64,000 nt of DNA from positions 124,001 to 188,000 of the forward strand of contig JBBIKW010000003.1 in NCBI GenBank assembly GCA_037445225.1, in the 5' to 3' direction. Both the position numbers and the translations under genes were made by a program. The DNA is from M3007 sp037445225. Its GTDB lineage: Bacteria; Bacteroidota; Bacteroidia; Chitinophagales; Saprospiraceae. Below, piece by piece: positions 18,806-26,857 of the stretch (position 1 is the stretch's first letter; each line of letters starts with the position of its first letter). A model generated the notes under the pieces. The model worked only from the letters and a program-made list of their open reading frames with translations, had not been told where the DNA came from and made no database searches.

Positions 18806-19567
18806 ATGAAGAACAACCTGTTTGTAGGCAAAGTTCAACATGCCTTTGACGTGCTTCCTTCCACGAACGACTATGCGCTTGAGTTGTTGGCAAAAAGCGA
18901 ACCAGCTGAGGGTACGGTTATCTTGGCTGACAATCAGACAGCTGGCCGCGGCCAATATGGCAGCCGATGGTACAGCGCTCCCGGCGAAAACCTGCTGTTG
19001 AGCGTCATCTTGTATCCACATTGGTTGCTCCCGGTGCATCAATGGCTTTTGAGTGAAGCCATGTCCTTGGCCGTAAGAGACGCTGTGGCCGCTGTGTCGG
19101 GAAAGCCAGCCCTCATCAAATGGCCCAACGATGTGTATCTGGACGGGCGCAAGACAGCCGGTATCCTCATTCAAAGCAGCTTGAACGGCTCCCATATACA
19201 GCACGTGGTGGTGGGCATTGGCCTGAATGTCAACCAGTGCCGCTTTCCTGCCGATGTGCCGCACGCTACCTCGTTAGCGCTCGCTTGCGGTCACTTGTTC
19301 GACCGCGGGGCGGTGCTCGAAACGCTCCTAGAGGCGACTGAGCACCGTTATTTGCAGCTGCGCAACGGCAGCGAGGCAGCCATTCGCCAGGCGTATCGAT
19401 CTCACCTAATGGGCTTAGGGCAATGCCAAACCTTTGCCCGACCTAATGGGCAGCGCTTTGAAGGCACCCCTATAGATGTTTTGCCCGATGGACGTTTATT
19501 GGTGCGAACCGAAAAGGGGCAAGAAACTTATGAAGTTAAGGAAATCATCTGGATACTAGAAAATTGA
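18806..19567 (+). CDS. birA: Biotin--[acetyl-CoA-carboxylase] ligase
   Basis: This 253-residue enzyme activates biotin with ATP and attaches it to biotin carboxyl carrier proteins. The family motifs are visible: 'STNDYALELL', the biotinyl-AMP loop 'QTAGRGQYGSRW', 'IKWPNDVYLDGRKTAGIL' and 'VVGIGLNVNQ'. There is no N-terminal DNA-binding domain, so it is the monofunctional type without repressor function. The ATG at 18806 fits relatives; an upstream ATG at 18707 would overlap the rsfS promoter region. It is divergent from rsfS, with about 118 bp between the chosen starts. Confidence 0.95.
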   Translation: MKNNLFVGKVQHAFDVLPSTNDYALELLAKSEPAEGTVILADNQTAGRGQYGSRWYSAPGENLLLSVILYPHWLLPVHQWLLSEAMSLAVRDAVAAVSGKPALIKWPNDVYLDGRKTAGILIQSSLNGSHIQHVVVGIGLNVNQCRFPADVPHATSLALACGHLFDRGAVLETLLEATEHRYLQLRNGSEAAIRQAYRSHLMGLGQCQTFARPNGQRFEGTPIDVLPDGRLLVRTEKGQETYEVKEIIWILEN

Positions 19568-19636
19568 GGTCTCATGCAACCCCGCGGTCGGAGGCCGACC
19601 ATTAATGGATGAAAAGATACTGCTGCAAGCTAGCGG

Positions 19637-20182
19637 ATGAGCAGTTCGGAACTAGAAGCCTGTCTGCGCGGAGACCGGAGCGCTCAGCGAGCGCTATTCG
19701 AGCGCTATAAAGGGAAAATGTTTGCCCTATGCCTGCGCTATGTGCGTTCTCGGGCAGAGGCAGAAGACTTATGCCAAGAAGGTTTTGTCCGCGTGTTCCG
19801 CGATTTGGCGCAATACGACGGCAGGGGGCCTTTTGAAGGGTGGATGCGCAAAGTCTTCATCAACACGGCATTACAGCATTTAGAGCGACAGCGCTCGCGC
19901 ATCTCTACTGCGCCTTTAAACGGCGATATAGATATGGAGGTGGCTGACCAAAGCGATTTTACGTCAAACCTCGATAGGCCCTCTGCCGAACGCCTGACGC
20001 GCCTCATCCAACAGCTCCCTCCCGGCTTCCGGGCCGTTTTTAACCTCTACGTCGTAGAGGGGTATTCTCACGCAGAAATCGCCGAAATTTTAAGCATTTC
20101 AGTGGGTACATCCAAATCCCAGTTGCTCCGAGCAAAGGCGTATTTGCGCCGACGGCTCGAGAAAAGCTTAATAGAAGAATAG
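19637..20182 (+). CDS. ECF RNA polymerase sigma factor
   Basis: This 181-residue sigma-70 family protein has region 2 at about 20-90 ('LFERYKGKMFALCLRYV', 'EDLCQEGFVRVFRDL') and region 4 at about 122-172 ('AVFNLYVVEGYSHAEIAEIL', then 'SVGTSKSQLLRAKAYLRR'). It should control a small extracytoplasmic-response regulon. The next gene starts 1 bp after its stop, so the two are translated together; that partner has an anti-sigma-like N-terminus and is the likely regulator. It differs from the FecI-type factor at 11.4 kb in sequence and in partner type. Confidence 0.93.
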   Translation: MSSSELEACLRGDRSAQRALFERYKGKMFALCLRYVRSRAEAEDLCQEGFVRVFRDLAQYDGRGPFEGWMRKVFINTALQHLERQRSRISTAPLNGDIDMEVADQSDFTSNLDRPSAERLTRLIQQLPPGFRAVFNLYVVEGYSHAEIAEILSISVGTSKSQLLRAKAYLRRRLEKSLIEE

Positions 20183-20183
20183 C

Positions 20184-21641
20184 ATGGAAGAGAATAAAAA
20201 CTACGCACGAGACCCCTTAGAGGAATACTTCCGACGCACGCTCAGTCATTACGAGGCAGCGCCGTCACAAGATCTGTGGGAACGCATAGAGGCCGACTTA
20301 GAAGTGCCAGAAAGCGCACCAAAGGAGCCTTGGTGGCTACCTTATCGCCTCCACATAGCGGCTGCAGCAGCCCTCCTGCTGTTGGTCGTCGCCCTCCTAG
20401 ACCCCACTGGCCAAACCAATCGCGTTCGACCTACTGCCCACCCAGACGCTCCCCGTGACGTCAAAATCATCCCCCACCTCCCTACTGGCGAGGTCAAGTC
20501 CATATTAGAACCTCGCGCTATGGGTCAAGGCACCTCACCGACGCCCCTTGTATCCAGCCCATCCGTGCCACCTCAAAATGAGCCCGTTATAGATCCTTCA
20601 ACCGCTCAGAACTCCTCTGCCCACCCCTTGTCTACGACGCATCAAAGCGGTATCCCTACAATAGCCGATAGTGCAAAAACTTTACCCACGACGGAAATAG
20701 CTGCGCTCTTGCCGCTTACTCTAAGTGTGCTGCCGCCGCTACCGGCATTGCCGACGCTGCCCCCATCTTTGTCAACAGACATCGGTCAGCGCTCGCACGC
20801 CCTCGTATCGGCATCGCCCATACGACCACTGCGTCCTTTGCGCGGCTGGAGCGCAGGTGCATATGCCTTTTTCGCCCATGCCTTACCTACTAAACCCCCA
20901 TCTCCCCCGCGACCCGGCGGAGGAAAGCCACCGCGCCCTGTTTTTATTACTCAACCTCAAGAAGATCGCCTCTCTTGGGAATGGGGACTGCGCCTTGGCA
21001 AACGCTTGTCGGAACACTGGGGACTCGAGCTCGGCGCCTCGTACTTAGAAAGCACGCGCACAACGGCACACGTCGCTCGGCTCCACTTCGGGGACGGCAA
21101 CAAGCCCCCTACTGGAGGATCTCACTCCCATTCACACCGCGAATTCTTCTACCAGCTCAACACCCACACCGGCTCTGCAGAAGTGGCCCTGCGCGTGGAA
21201 GCTGCCAATCCATCCGACCCGCCTCAAAACACGGAGCCCGTCGTGGTGCGGATGGAAACTACTGAGCGCATCCGGCAAGTGCGGTTCCCCATACTGGCTT
21301 CCTACGGCATTGGCAAAGGCCGCTGGCGAGCGACCATTCGGGCCGGCATCTGCCTGGACGTTTTTCTCAGGAATGACCTGCAGCTGAGGCGATTTACGTC
21401 GGAGAACCATCGCCTCCGGCTCCCCCCAGGAGAAAGACCCTCCCTAACGTGGTCGCCCGCACGCCCTACGGCCTTAAGCTACTGGCTCTCTACCGGAGCG
21501 ACATATCGCTGGCGTCGCCACCTCGCCCTCTCAGTGGAACCTGTGCTGATAGGGCCACTGGCCTATCGCGACGTAAAAGGACAACCTCTATCGGGCACTA
21601 CCCTCATAGGAGGGCAGATCGGCTGGATATACTCGTGGTGA
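20184..21641 (+). CDS. Anti-sigma-like protein with one membrane helix, proline-rich linker and C-terminal outer-membrane beta-barrel
   Basis: This 485-residue protein has unknown function. What is visible: a cytoplasmic-type N-terminus (1-50) with 'DPLEEYFRRTLSHYEAAPSQ' and 'LWERIEADL', a pattern I know from Bacteroidota sigma-factor partner proteins; one strong transmembrane helix at about 53-71; a long Pro/Ser/Thr-rich region (about 75-255) with runs such as LPPLPALPTLPP; and from about 260 to the end alternating beta-strand sequence with Gly and aromatic residues, ending in 'GGQIGWIYSW'. A terminal aromatic residue is typical of outer-membrane barrels. No cleavable signal peptide is evident. 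It starts 1 bp after the ECF sigma gene. My inference is that it reads outer-membrane state and holds the sigma factor at the inner membrane. A fusion artefact is unlikely, since the frame is open throughout. Confidence 0.7.
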   Translation: MEENKNYARDPLEEYFRRTLSHYEAAPSQDLWERIEADLEVPESAPKEPWWLPYRLHIAAAAALLLLVVALLDPTGQTNRVRPTAHPDAPRDVKIIPHLPTGEVKSILEPRAMGQGTSPTPLVSSPSVPPQNEPVIDPSTAQNSSAHPLSTTHQSGIPTIADSAKTLPTTEIAALLPLTLSVLPPLPALPTLPPSLSTDIGQRSHALVSASPIRPLRPLRGWSAGAYAFFAHALPTKPPSPPRPGGGKPPRPVFITQPQEDRLSWEWGLRLGKRLSEHWGLELGASYLESTRTTAHVARLHFGDGNKPPTGGSHSHSHREFFYQLNTHTGSAEVALRVEAANPSDPPQNTEPVVVRMETTERIRQVRFPILASYGIGKGRWRATIRAGICLDVFLRNDLQLRRFTSENHRLRLPPGERPSLTWSPARPTALSYWLSTGATYRWRRHLALSVEPVLIGPLAYRDVKGQPLSGTTLIGGQIGWIYSW

Positions 21642-21706
21642 CACCCTTGCACGGATGGCCAAAGGGCAAGACCTTGTGGCGCTTTTGAACAAATCCGAGT
21701 AAGGGC

Positions 21707-22402
21707 ATGAGCCGAAAGAATAAGCTGCAGAAGTTTGCCGAAATTCTTTCCTTCCCCAATGTATACGAGTGCTACGACGTACAGCGTCCTTCTCTCGTTG
21801 GGGTCGACATGCAGCCGGTTGACCTGAAGGGGCGATGGCGCCAAGCCCATTTCGGAAACGAGAACCCCATTGTCTTAGAGCTGGCTTGTGGTCGGGGTGA
21901 GTATACTGTAGCCTTAGCACAGCAGTTTCCCCAGCGCAATTTTATCGGCGTCGATATCAAAGGCAATCGCCTTTGGCGCGGAGCTAAGACAGCCTTGGAA
22001 ATTCATCTGACCAACGCCGCCTTCTTGCGGACGCGCATCGAGGTGATCGAACACTTCTTTGGGCCCGATGAAGTAGACGAGATTTGGATCACCTTTCCCG
22101 ATCCTTTTCCGCGCCCCAGCAAGCAAAATCGCCGCCTCACCTCCTCCTTCTTTTTGGATAAATACCGCAGCATCTTGCGCCCAGGAGGATTAGTACACCT
22201 TAAACACGACGACCCCGATTTTTTTCGCTTCACTATCGACACCATAGCTAGCCACCCCGCCTATTGCTTGATATACGCCGACGACGATATCTACGCCAAA
22301 CCCTTACCTTGGCCGGAACTGGGTATTCGCACGCGATACGAGAGCATGCATCTGGCAGAGGGCAAGACGATTAAATACGTGCGGTTTCAGTTAAACGAAT
22401 AG
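21707..22402 (+). CDS. trmB: tRNA (guanine-N7-)-methyltransferase
   Basis: This 231-residue SAM-dependent enzyme makes m7G46 in the variable loop of tRNAs. The SAM-binding motif is 'VLELACGRGEYTVALA', followed by 'NFIGVDIKGNRLWRGAK'. The catalytic/tRNA-binding segment is 'ITFPDPFPRPSKQNRRL'. Length and motif order are normal for Bacteroidota TrmB. The start ATG at 21707 gives the basic 'MSRKNKLQKFAE' N-terminus that family members share. coaE follows 21 bp downstream on the same strand. Confidence 0.95.
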   Translation: MSRKNKLQKFAEILSFPNVYECYDVQRPSLVGVDMQPVDLKGRWRQAHFGNENPIVLELACGRGEYTVALAQQFPQRNFIGVDIKGNRLWRGAKTALEIHLTNAAFLRTRIEVIEHFFGPDEVDEIWITFPDPFPRPSKQNRRLTSSFFLDKYRSILRPGGLVHLKHDDPDFFRFTIDTIASHPAYCLIYADDDIYAKPLPWPELGIRTRYESMHLAEGKTIKYVRFQLNE

Positions 22403-22423
22403 TCGAACCATCGACCTCGAACC

Positions 22424-23044
22424 ATGGTAAGAGCGCTTCGCGTAGGCATCACTGGCGGTATCGGCAGCGGAAAGACGACCGTATGCCGCCTTTTCGAGGT
22501 GCTGGGCATCCCCGTATACAATGCCGATGCTTGGGCAAAATGGCTCATAGCGCACGACCCAAAGGTGCGCGCCGACGTGACAGCGCTCTTGGGACAGGAA
22601 GCATATCTGCCCGACGGCACCTATCAGCGCGCCTATGTAGCGGCCCGTGTCTTTGCCGATGCTCACCTGCTGCAGGCCCTCAACGCCATCGTACACCCCG
22701 CAGTAGAGCGACACAGCCGCCAATGGCACGAAACCCAAGCGGCCAAAGGTTGTCCTTACACGCTCAAGGAGGCTGCACTGCTCGTAGAAAGCGGAAGCCA
22801 CCGCTTCTTGGACGCCCTCATTGTCGTATGCGCTCCCGAAGCCGTGCGCCTTCAGCGCGTCATGCAGCGCGATGGCCTCAGCGAAGCCGAGGTGCGTGCA
22901 CGCATGCAGCGCCAGCTGCCAGAAGCAGATAAAGTGACACTGGCCGACTTTGTCGTCTTGAACGACGGTCAACACCCGCTCATACCTCAAGTCTGGAAGA
23001 TCCACCGCGCACTCGTGAAGCGGGCAACAGCCACAGATAATTAA
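22424..23044 (+). CDS. coaE: Dephospho-CoA kinase
   Basis: This 206-residue P-loop kinase carries out the last step of coenzyme A synthesis, phosphorylating the 3'-hydroxyl of dephospho-CoA. The P-loop is 'GITGGIGSGKTT' at residues 7-18, followed by 'GIPVYNADAWAKWL', which holds the catalytic aspartate. 'HPAVERHSRQW' and the lid region are also present. It is 21 bp after trmB and probably in its transcript; rpmE2 downstream has its own promoter. Confidence 0.95.
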   Translation: MVRALRVGITGGIGSGKTTVCRLFEVLGIPVYNADAWAKWLIAHDPKVRADVTALLGQEAYLPDGTYQRAYVAARVFADAHLLQALNAIVHPAVERHSRQWHETQAAKGCPYTLKEAALLVESGSHRFLDALIVVCAPEAVRLQRVMQRDGLSEAEVRARMQRQLPEADKVTLADFVVLNDGQHPLIPQVWKIHRALVKRATATDN

Positions 23045-23052
23045 GCAAAGGA

Positions 23053-23084
23053 TTTGGAAAAGCGCTAAAGGCATCTTACCTTTG
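23053..23084 (+). promoter_or_regulatory. Bacteroidota promoter for rpmE2 (TTTG-N20-TACCTTTG)
   Basis: A -33 TTTG at 23053-23056 and a -7 TACCTTTG at 23077-23084 are separated by 20 bp, matching both elements and the spacing of the Bacteroidota consensus. Transcription should start near 23091, giving a leader of about 28 bases before the rpmE2 ATG. Confidence 0.75.
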
Positions 23085-23118
23085 CCGCCCCTTTTCAACA
23101 AGTATTCAAATTAGGTTT

Positions 23119-23379
23119 ATGAAAAAAGATATTCATCCAAAAAATTATCGCGTGGTGGTATTTAAGGATATTTCCACCGACCAAGCCTTTTTGGGCCGCT
23201 CTTGTGCCAATACTAAGGAGACGATTGTTTGGGAAGACGGCCAGGAATATCCGTTGATAAAGATGGAGATTTCGGCGTACAGCCATCCGTTTTTCACAGG
23301 CAAAATGAAGTTCGTCGACACAGCAGGCCGCATCGACAAGTTTAACAAGAAGTTTGCAAACACCCGCTTCGCTAAGTAA
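23119..23379 (+). CDS. rpmE2: Large-subunit ribosomal protein bL31, type B
   Basis: This 86-residue protein of the 50S subunit bridges to the 30S head. The sequence 'MKKDIHPKNYRVVVFKDIS' and the C-terminal 'FVDTAGRIDKFNKKF' are characteristic. The zinc-binding CxxC pair of type A L31 is absent (only one Cys is present), so this is the zinc-independent type. It has its own promoter (23053-23084) and a strong terminator (23419-23461), so it is a single-gene unit. Confidence 0.96.
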   Translation: MKKDIHPKNYRVVVFKDISTDQAFLGRSCANTKETIVWEDGQEYPLIKMEISAYSHPFFTGKMKFVDTAGRIDKFNKKFANTRFAK

Positions 23380-23418
23380 TTTCTTAGCGATACTCTGGCG
23401 AATTTCTGGTTAGCTCTA

Positions 23419-23463
23419 CCGCGGAGGTGCGCACTTGAGGTGCTGGCCTCCGCGGTTCTTTTT
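23419..23463 (+). terminator. Rho-independent terminator after rpmE2
   Basis: A perfect 9-bp stem, CCGCGGAGG (23419-23427) with CCTCCGCGG (23447-23455), is followed by TTCTTTTTA. The loop is 19 bases. A TACTTTTG -7-like element (23463-23470) begins right at the T-run and may serve the next gene. Confidence 0.85.
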
Positions 23464-23498
23464 ACTTTTGCGCCAAACAAAGTCCTCCTGACGGGCAA

Positions 23499-24710
23499 AT
23501 GCAAAATCTCATTCTATTCGACTCAGACGCGCGCAATCACCTCCTGCCGCTGACCGCAACTCGGCCCATGGGGGAACTCCGCCTCGGCATCTTTACCCTC
23601 CGAGGTAAATGGGAGCGCTACCTAAATGCCTCCGCATCTTACATTACTCAGGAATACCTCCAGGAGAAATATCCCATCCGCATAGAGAGCGAAAATTTGG
23701 TGATCAACGCCGGCATCCTGCCCAATGAAGCATTGTACCGCCGCATCGAACAGCTCGGATTTAGCGAGGCACTCTTGACTAATGGCGAGCTGGTGGCTAC
23801 GCGCTTAGACGCCGCTCAATTCGAAGCGCTGGTAGAAGAGGAGGAAGTGCGCGAATTGGAGGGCGTAGAACTAAGTGCGGACATACCAGCCGTTCACATC
23901 CGCCATCTTTGGGACCTGACGCAGCAAAATAGTGCAGCCATAGCTGCCGACTTTGAATGGATAACGCGCGACCGCATCTCAGCTCCGTTGCCTGAGTCCA
24001 ATCGGCTGGTTGGCCCCTCGGAGCGTCTGTTCATCGAGGCAGGTGCGCGCATCGAGGCTTGCGTGCTCAACACCACGGAAGGCCCTATCTATATCGGCAG
24101 GAATGCCGAGGTCATGGAAGGCTGCCTACTGCGCGGGCCCATAGCGATTTGCGAAGGAGCCTTGTTGAAAATGGGCGCGCGCATTTATGGTCCTACCACA
24201 ATCGGTTCCGGCTGCAAAGTAGGTGGCGAGGTGACGCGCTCGATCTTTATTGGAAACGCCAACAAGGCCCACGAAGGCTTCATAGGCGACTCTGTCATCG
24301 GCGAATGGTGCAACATCGGCGCCGACACGAACAACTCCAACTTGAAGAACAACTACGGCGAAGTGAAGCTGTGGGACTACGCCGAAGGGCGCTTTGTGCC
24401 CACCGGCACCCAACTGTGCGGCCTGTTCATGGGCGACCACGCCAAGTGCGGCATCAATACGATGTTTAATACGGGCACAGTAGTAGGCGTTTTTGCCAAT
24501 GTCTTTGGCGCAGGCTATCCGCGCAACTTTATTCCCGACTTTTCTTGGGGAGGGCCAGAGGCTGGCTTCCGGACTTATCAATTTGCCGAGGCGTGTGAAA
24601 CCGCTCAACGCGTGCTGCAGCGCCGCAATCAACATTTCACCGACCTCGACAAGGCCATCTTGTACCATATATATGAACAAACTGCCCGCTTTCGCGCTTG
24701 GGATAAGTAA
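23499..24710 (+). CDS. GlmU-like putative sugar nucleotidyltransferase with left-handed beta-helix
   Basis: This 403-residue cytoplasmic protein belongs to a Bacteroidota family annotated as GlmU-like. The N-terminal half (1-190) resembles a nucleotidyltransferase but opens 'NLILFDSDARNHLLPLTATRP' without the canonical GxGTRM-type loop, so catalysis is uncertain. The C-terminal half (about 195-350) is a hexapeptide-repeat beta-helix ('IYIGRNAEVMEGCLLRGP', 'ARIYGPTTIGSGCKVGG'), as in acyl/nucleotidyl transferases. Relatives are thought to act on sugar phosphates in cell-wall precursor supply; the substrate is not readable here. It is 6 bp upstream of the PurM-like gene, suggesting one transcript. 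Confidence 0.85.
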   Translation: MQNLILFDSDARNHLLPLTATRPMGELRLGIFTLRGKWERYLNASASYITQEYLQEKYPIRIESENLVINAGILPNEALYRRIEQLGFSEALLTNGELVATRLDAAQFEALVEEEEVRELEGVELSADIPAVHIRHLWDLTQQNSAAIAADFEWITRDRISAPLPESNRLVGPSERLFIEAGARIEACVLNTTEGPIYIGRNAEVMEGCLLRGPIAICEGALLKMGARIYGPTTIGSGCKVGGEVTRSIFIGNANKAHEGFIGDSVIGEWCNIGADTNNSNLKNNYGEVKLWDYAEGRFVPTGTQLCGLFMGDHAKCGINTMFNTGTVVGVFANVFGAGYPRNFIPDFSWGGPEAGFRTYQFAEACETAQRVLQRRNQHFTDLDKAILYHIYEQTARFRAWDK

Positions 24711-24716
24711 CATAAC

Positions 24717-25901
24717 ATGGCAACGACCTCCAAGTACAGCCGGCGGGGCGTGTCGGCATCCAAATCCGATGTGCATGCAGCCTTGCGGCATGTAGACAAA
24801 GGGCTCTTTCCCGACGCTTTTTGCAAAATCTTGCCCGATGTAGCTGCAGGCGATCCGCACTTTTGCGCCTTGCTGCACGCCGACACTGCCGGCACTAAAG
24901 CTGCTTTGGCCTACCTGTACTGGCGCGAAACCGGCGACCTGTCGGTATGGGCCGGCATCGTGCAAGATGCCATCGTCATGAATCTCGACGACATGGCCTG
25001 TGTGGGCTGCTTTGGCGACATTCTGCTTTCCAACACCATTGGGCGCAACCGCCACCACATCCCAGGCGAAGTATTGAGCGCCATCATCCAAGCCGCCGTA
25101 GACTTTGCAGAACATCTGCGCCCCTGGGGCGTCCGCCTACACTTAGCCGGCGGCGAGACAGCAGATGTGGGCGACTTAGTGCGCACTATCGACGTGGGCT
25201 TCACCGCCTTCGCCCGCATGGCCCGAAGCGCAGTAGTAGTTAACCGCATCCAGCCGGGCGACCTCATCGTAGGGTTAGCTTCCTTTGGAAGGGCTGTCTA
25301 TGAAAATACTTACAACAGCGGTATCGGCAGCAATGGCCTCACCGCTGCCCGCCACGACGTGCTCTGCCGAGAATACGCCGAACGCTATCCAGAAAGCTAC
25401 GACCCAGCCATACCGTCGACCTTGGTATACAGTGGGCCCCACTATCTGACCGAAACGGTGGAAGCCGATGGGCAACCTTTCACCGTAGGACAGCTGCTGC
25501 TTTCCCCCACGCGTACCTACGCCCCAGTGCTTAACGCCATCGTCGAGCGCTATCGCTCGCACCTCCATGGCCTCATCCACTGCACCGGAGGCGGGCAAAC
25601 TAAGGTGCTGAAGTTCCTTAAAAAAGCCCGGGCCGTCAAAGATCAGCTCTTTGATCCTCCTGCCGTATTTCGCCTCATACAGGCCAGTGGTGAGACCGAC
25701 TGGGCCGAGATGTACCGCGTATTCAATATGGGACACCGCATGGAGCTATACGTCGCGCCGGCAATAGCGAACGAAATCATCCGCATCGCCGCCGATTTTA
25801 ACATTGCTGCCCAAGTCGTTGGCCATGTAGAAGCTGCCTCTTGCCCAAGCGTTGTCGTCCAAAGTCCATTCGGCACCTTCACTTACATAGAAGAGCCATG
25901 A
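24717..25901 (+). CDS. purM: Phosphoribosylformylglycinamidine cyclo-ligase (AIR synthase), PurM family
   Basis: This 394-residue enzyme of the AIR-synthase fold should close the imidazole ring in purine synthesis (FGAM + ATP to AIR). The N-terminal 'ALLHADTAGTKAALAYLYW' matches the PurM substrate loop, and 'LHLAGGETADVGDLVRTIDVG', shown here in part as AGGETADV, the central motif. 'HCTGGGQTKVLKF' fits the C-terminal 'TGGG' nucleotide loop. It is somewhat longer than E. coli PurM (about 345 residues), which is common in Bacteroidota. It follows the GlmU-like gene by 6 bp. Confidence 0.9.
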   Translation: MATTSKYSRRGVSASKSDVHAALRHVDKGLFPDAFCKILPDVAAGDPHFCALLHADTAGTKAALAYLYWRETGDLSVWAGIVQDAIVMNLDDMACVGCFGDILLSNTIGRNRHHIPGEVLSAIIQAAVDFAEHLRPWGVRLHLAGGETADVGDLVRTIDVGFTAFARMARSAVVVNRIQPGDLIVGLASFGRAVYENTYNSGIGSNGLTAARHDVLCREYAERYPESYDPAIPSTLVYSGPHYLTETVEADGQPFTVGQLLLSPTRTYAPVLNAIVERYRSHLHGLIHCTGGGQTKVLKFLKKARAVKDQLFDPPAVFRLIQASGETDWAEMYRVFNMGHRMELYVAPAIANEIIRIAADFNIAAQVVGHVEAASCPSVVVQSPFGTFTYIEEP

Positions 25902-25970
25902 CTTGGACGGGCTCGACCGTACTTTGCTAAAAAGGCTGCTGCCCCTTTTCTTTTGACAAATAATAGGCAT

Positions 25971-26849
25971 ATGATGGGAAATAGATGGTTGTATTTTGCC
26001 CTGAGCATTGCGCTACTGAGTGCTTGCGGAAAATCGTATGAAGCGAAAATCGAAGCGTTAGAGGGACAACTACGGGAAAAAGCCGATCCTAAAACGGTCG
26101 CGGAATTAGTAGCGCTTTACCAAGAAGCGGTAAATGCGCACCCCAATCGGCACTCCGACAACGTGCGCTACCTAACTCGCGCAGCAGAACTCAAATTTTT
26201 TCACGAGCGCGATAACGTCGGAGCAGTCCGTCTCGCCACCGCCGCAATAAGGGAACACGGAAAGGATCAAGATGTGGCTGACGCCGTCGGCCTCCTCGCT
26301 CGCATCTGGCGCCTGTATAAAAATCGGGCAACCCCAGACTTGTCGCGCAATCCCGACGATATCGACCAAATGAACTTTGTCTTAGGACAAAATACGCGTT
26401 GGTTAGACTCCTGCTTGGCGCGTTTAGACCGCCAGTTGATGAGCAGCAATACGCCCGATAGCACTGCGGCCGAAAAATTTCTTCAGATTGCTGAAGGATA
26501 CGCCATCCTAATCGAAGAACCCGACCCGAATAAGGCAGCGCAGCTGTATGTACAAGCAGGCGGCTTAGCGCGGTCTATCGGACAGTCGAATACAGCGCTA
26601 CGGCTTTATTACTACGTGGCGGAAAAGATGCCGAAGCAGCGCAGTGCACCTTTCGCCCTGTTTATGATGGGCATCATTTACGAAGACGACCTGCGCGATT
26701 TAGACAACGCGAAGAGTACCTACGAGGCTTTCCTGCAGCGCTATCCCGACGACCCAGAATATGCGGACGATGTACGGGCGGCGCTGAAAAATCTGGGCAC
26801 GCCGTTGGAAGAGCTCATCAAGCGCTTTGAGCAGAACAAACCCCAGTAG
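25971..26849 (+). CDS. Lipoprotein with TPR-like repeats
   Basis: This 292-residue protein has a lipoprotein signal 'YFALSIALLSACGKS', whose cysteine at about residue 20 would be lipidated. The rest is helical, with TPR-like pairs. The clearest is near the C-terminus: 'FALFMMGIIYEDDLRDLDNA' and 'TYEAFLQRYPDDPEYADD', which resembles YbgF/BamD-type outer-membrane TPR proteins. The partner and role are unknown. I start it at the ATG at 25971 because it directly precedes the signal; a TTG at 25953 is less likely. The next gene begins 9 bp after its stop. Confidence 0.75.
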   Translation: MMGNRWLYFALSIALLSACGKSYEAKIEALEGQLREKADPKTVAELVALYQEAVNAHPNRHSDNVRYLTRAAELKFFHERDNVGAVRLATAAIREHGKDQDVADAVGLLARIWRLYKNRATPDLSRNPDDIDQMNFVLGQNTRWLDSCLARLDRQLMSSNTPDSTAAEKFLQIAEGYAILIEEPDPNKAAQLYVQAGGLARSIGQSNTALRLYYYVAEKMPKQRSAPFALFMMGIIYEDDLRDLDNAKSTYEAFLQRYPDDPEYADDVRAALKNLGTPLEELIKRFEQNKPQ

Positions 26850-26857
26850 CTTCAGCT

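Noticed and set aside
19580..19600. Short hairpin GGTCGG/CCGACC after birA, considered a terminator
   Set aside because: The loop is only three bases and no T-run follows.
24126..25115. Minus-strand frame of 329 codons over the GlmU-like and PurM-like genes
   Set aside because: Both genes on the other strand have clear family motifs; this frame has none.
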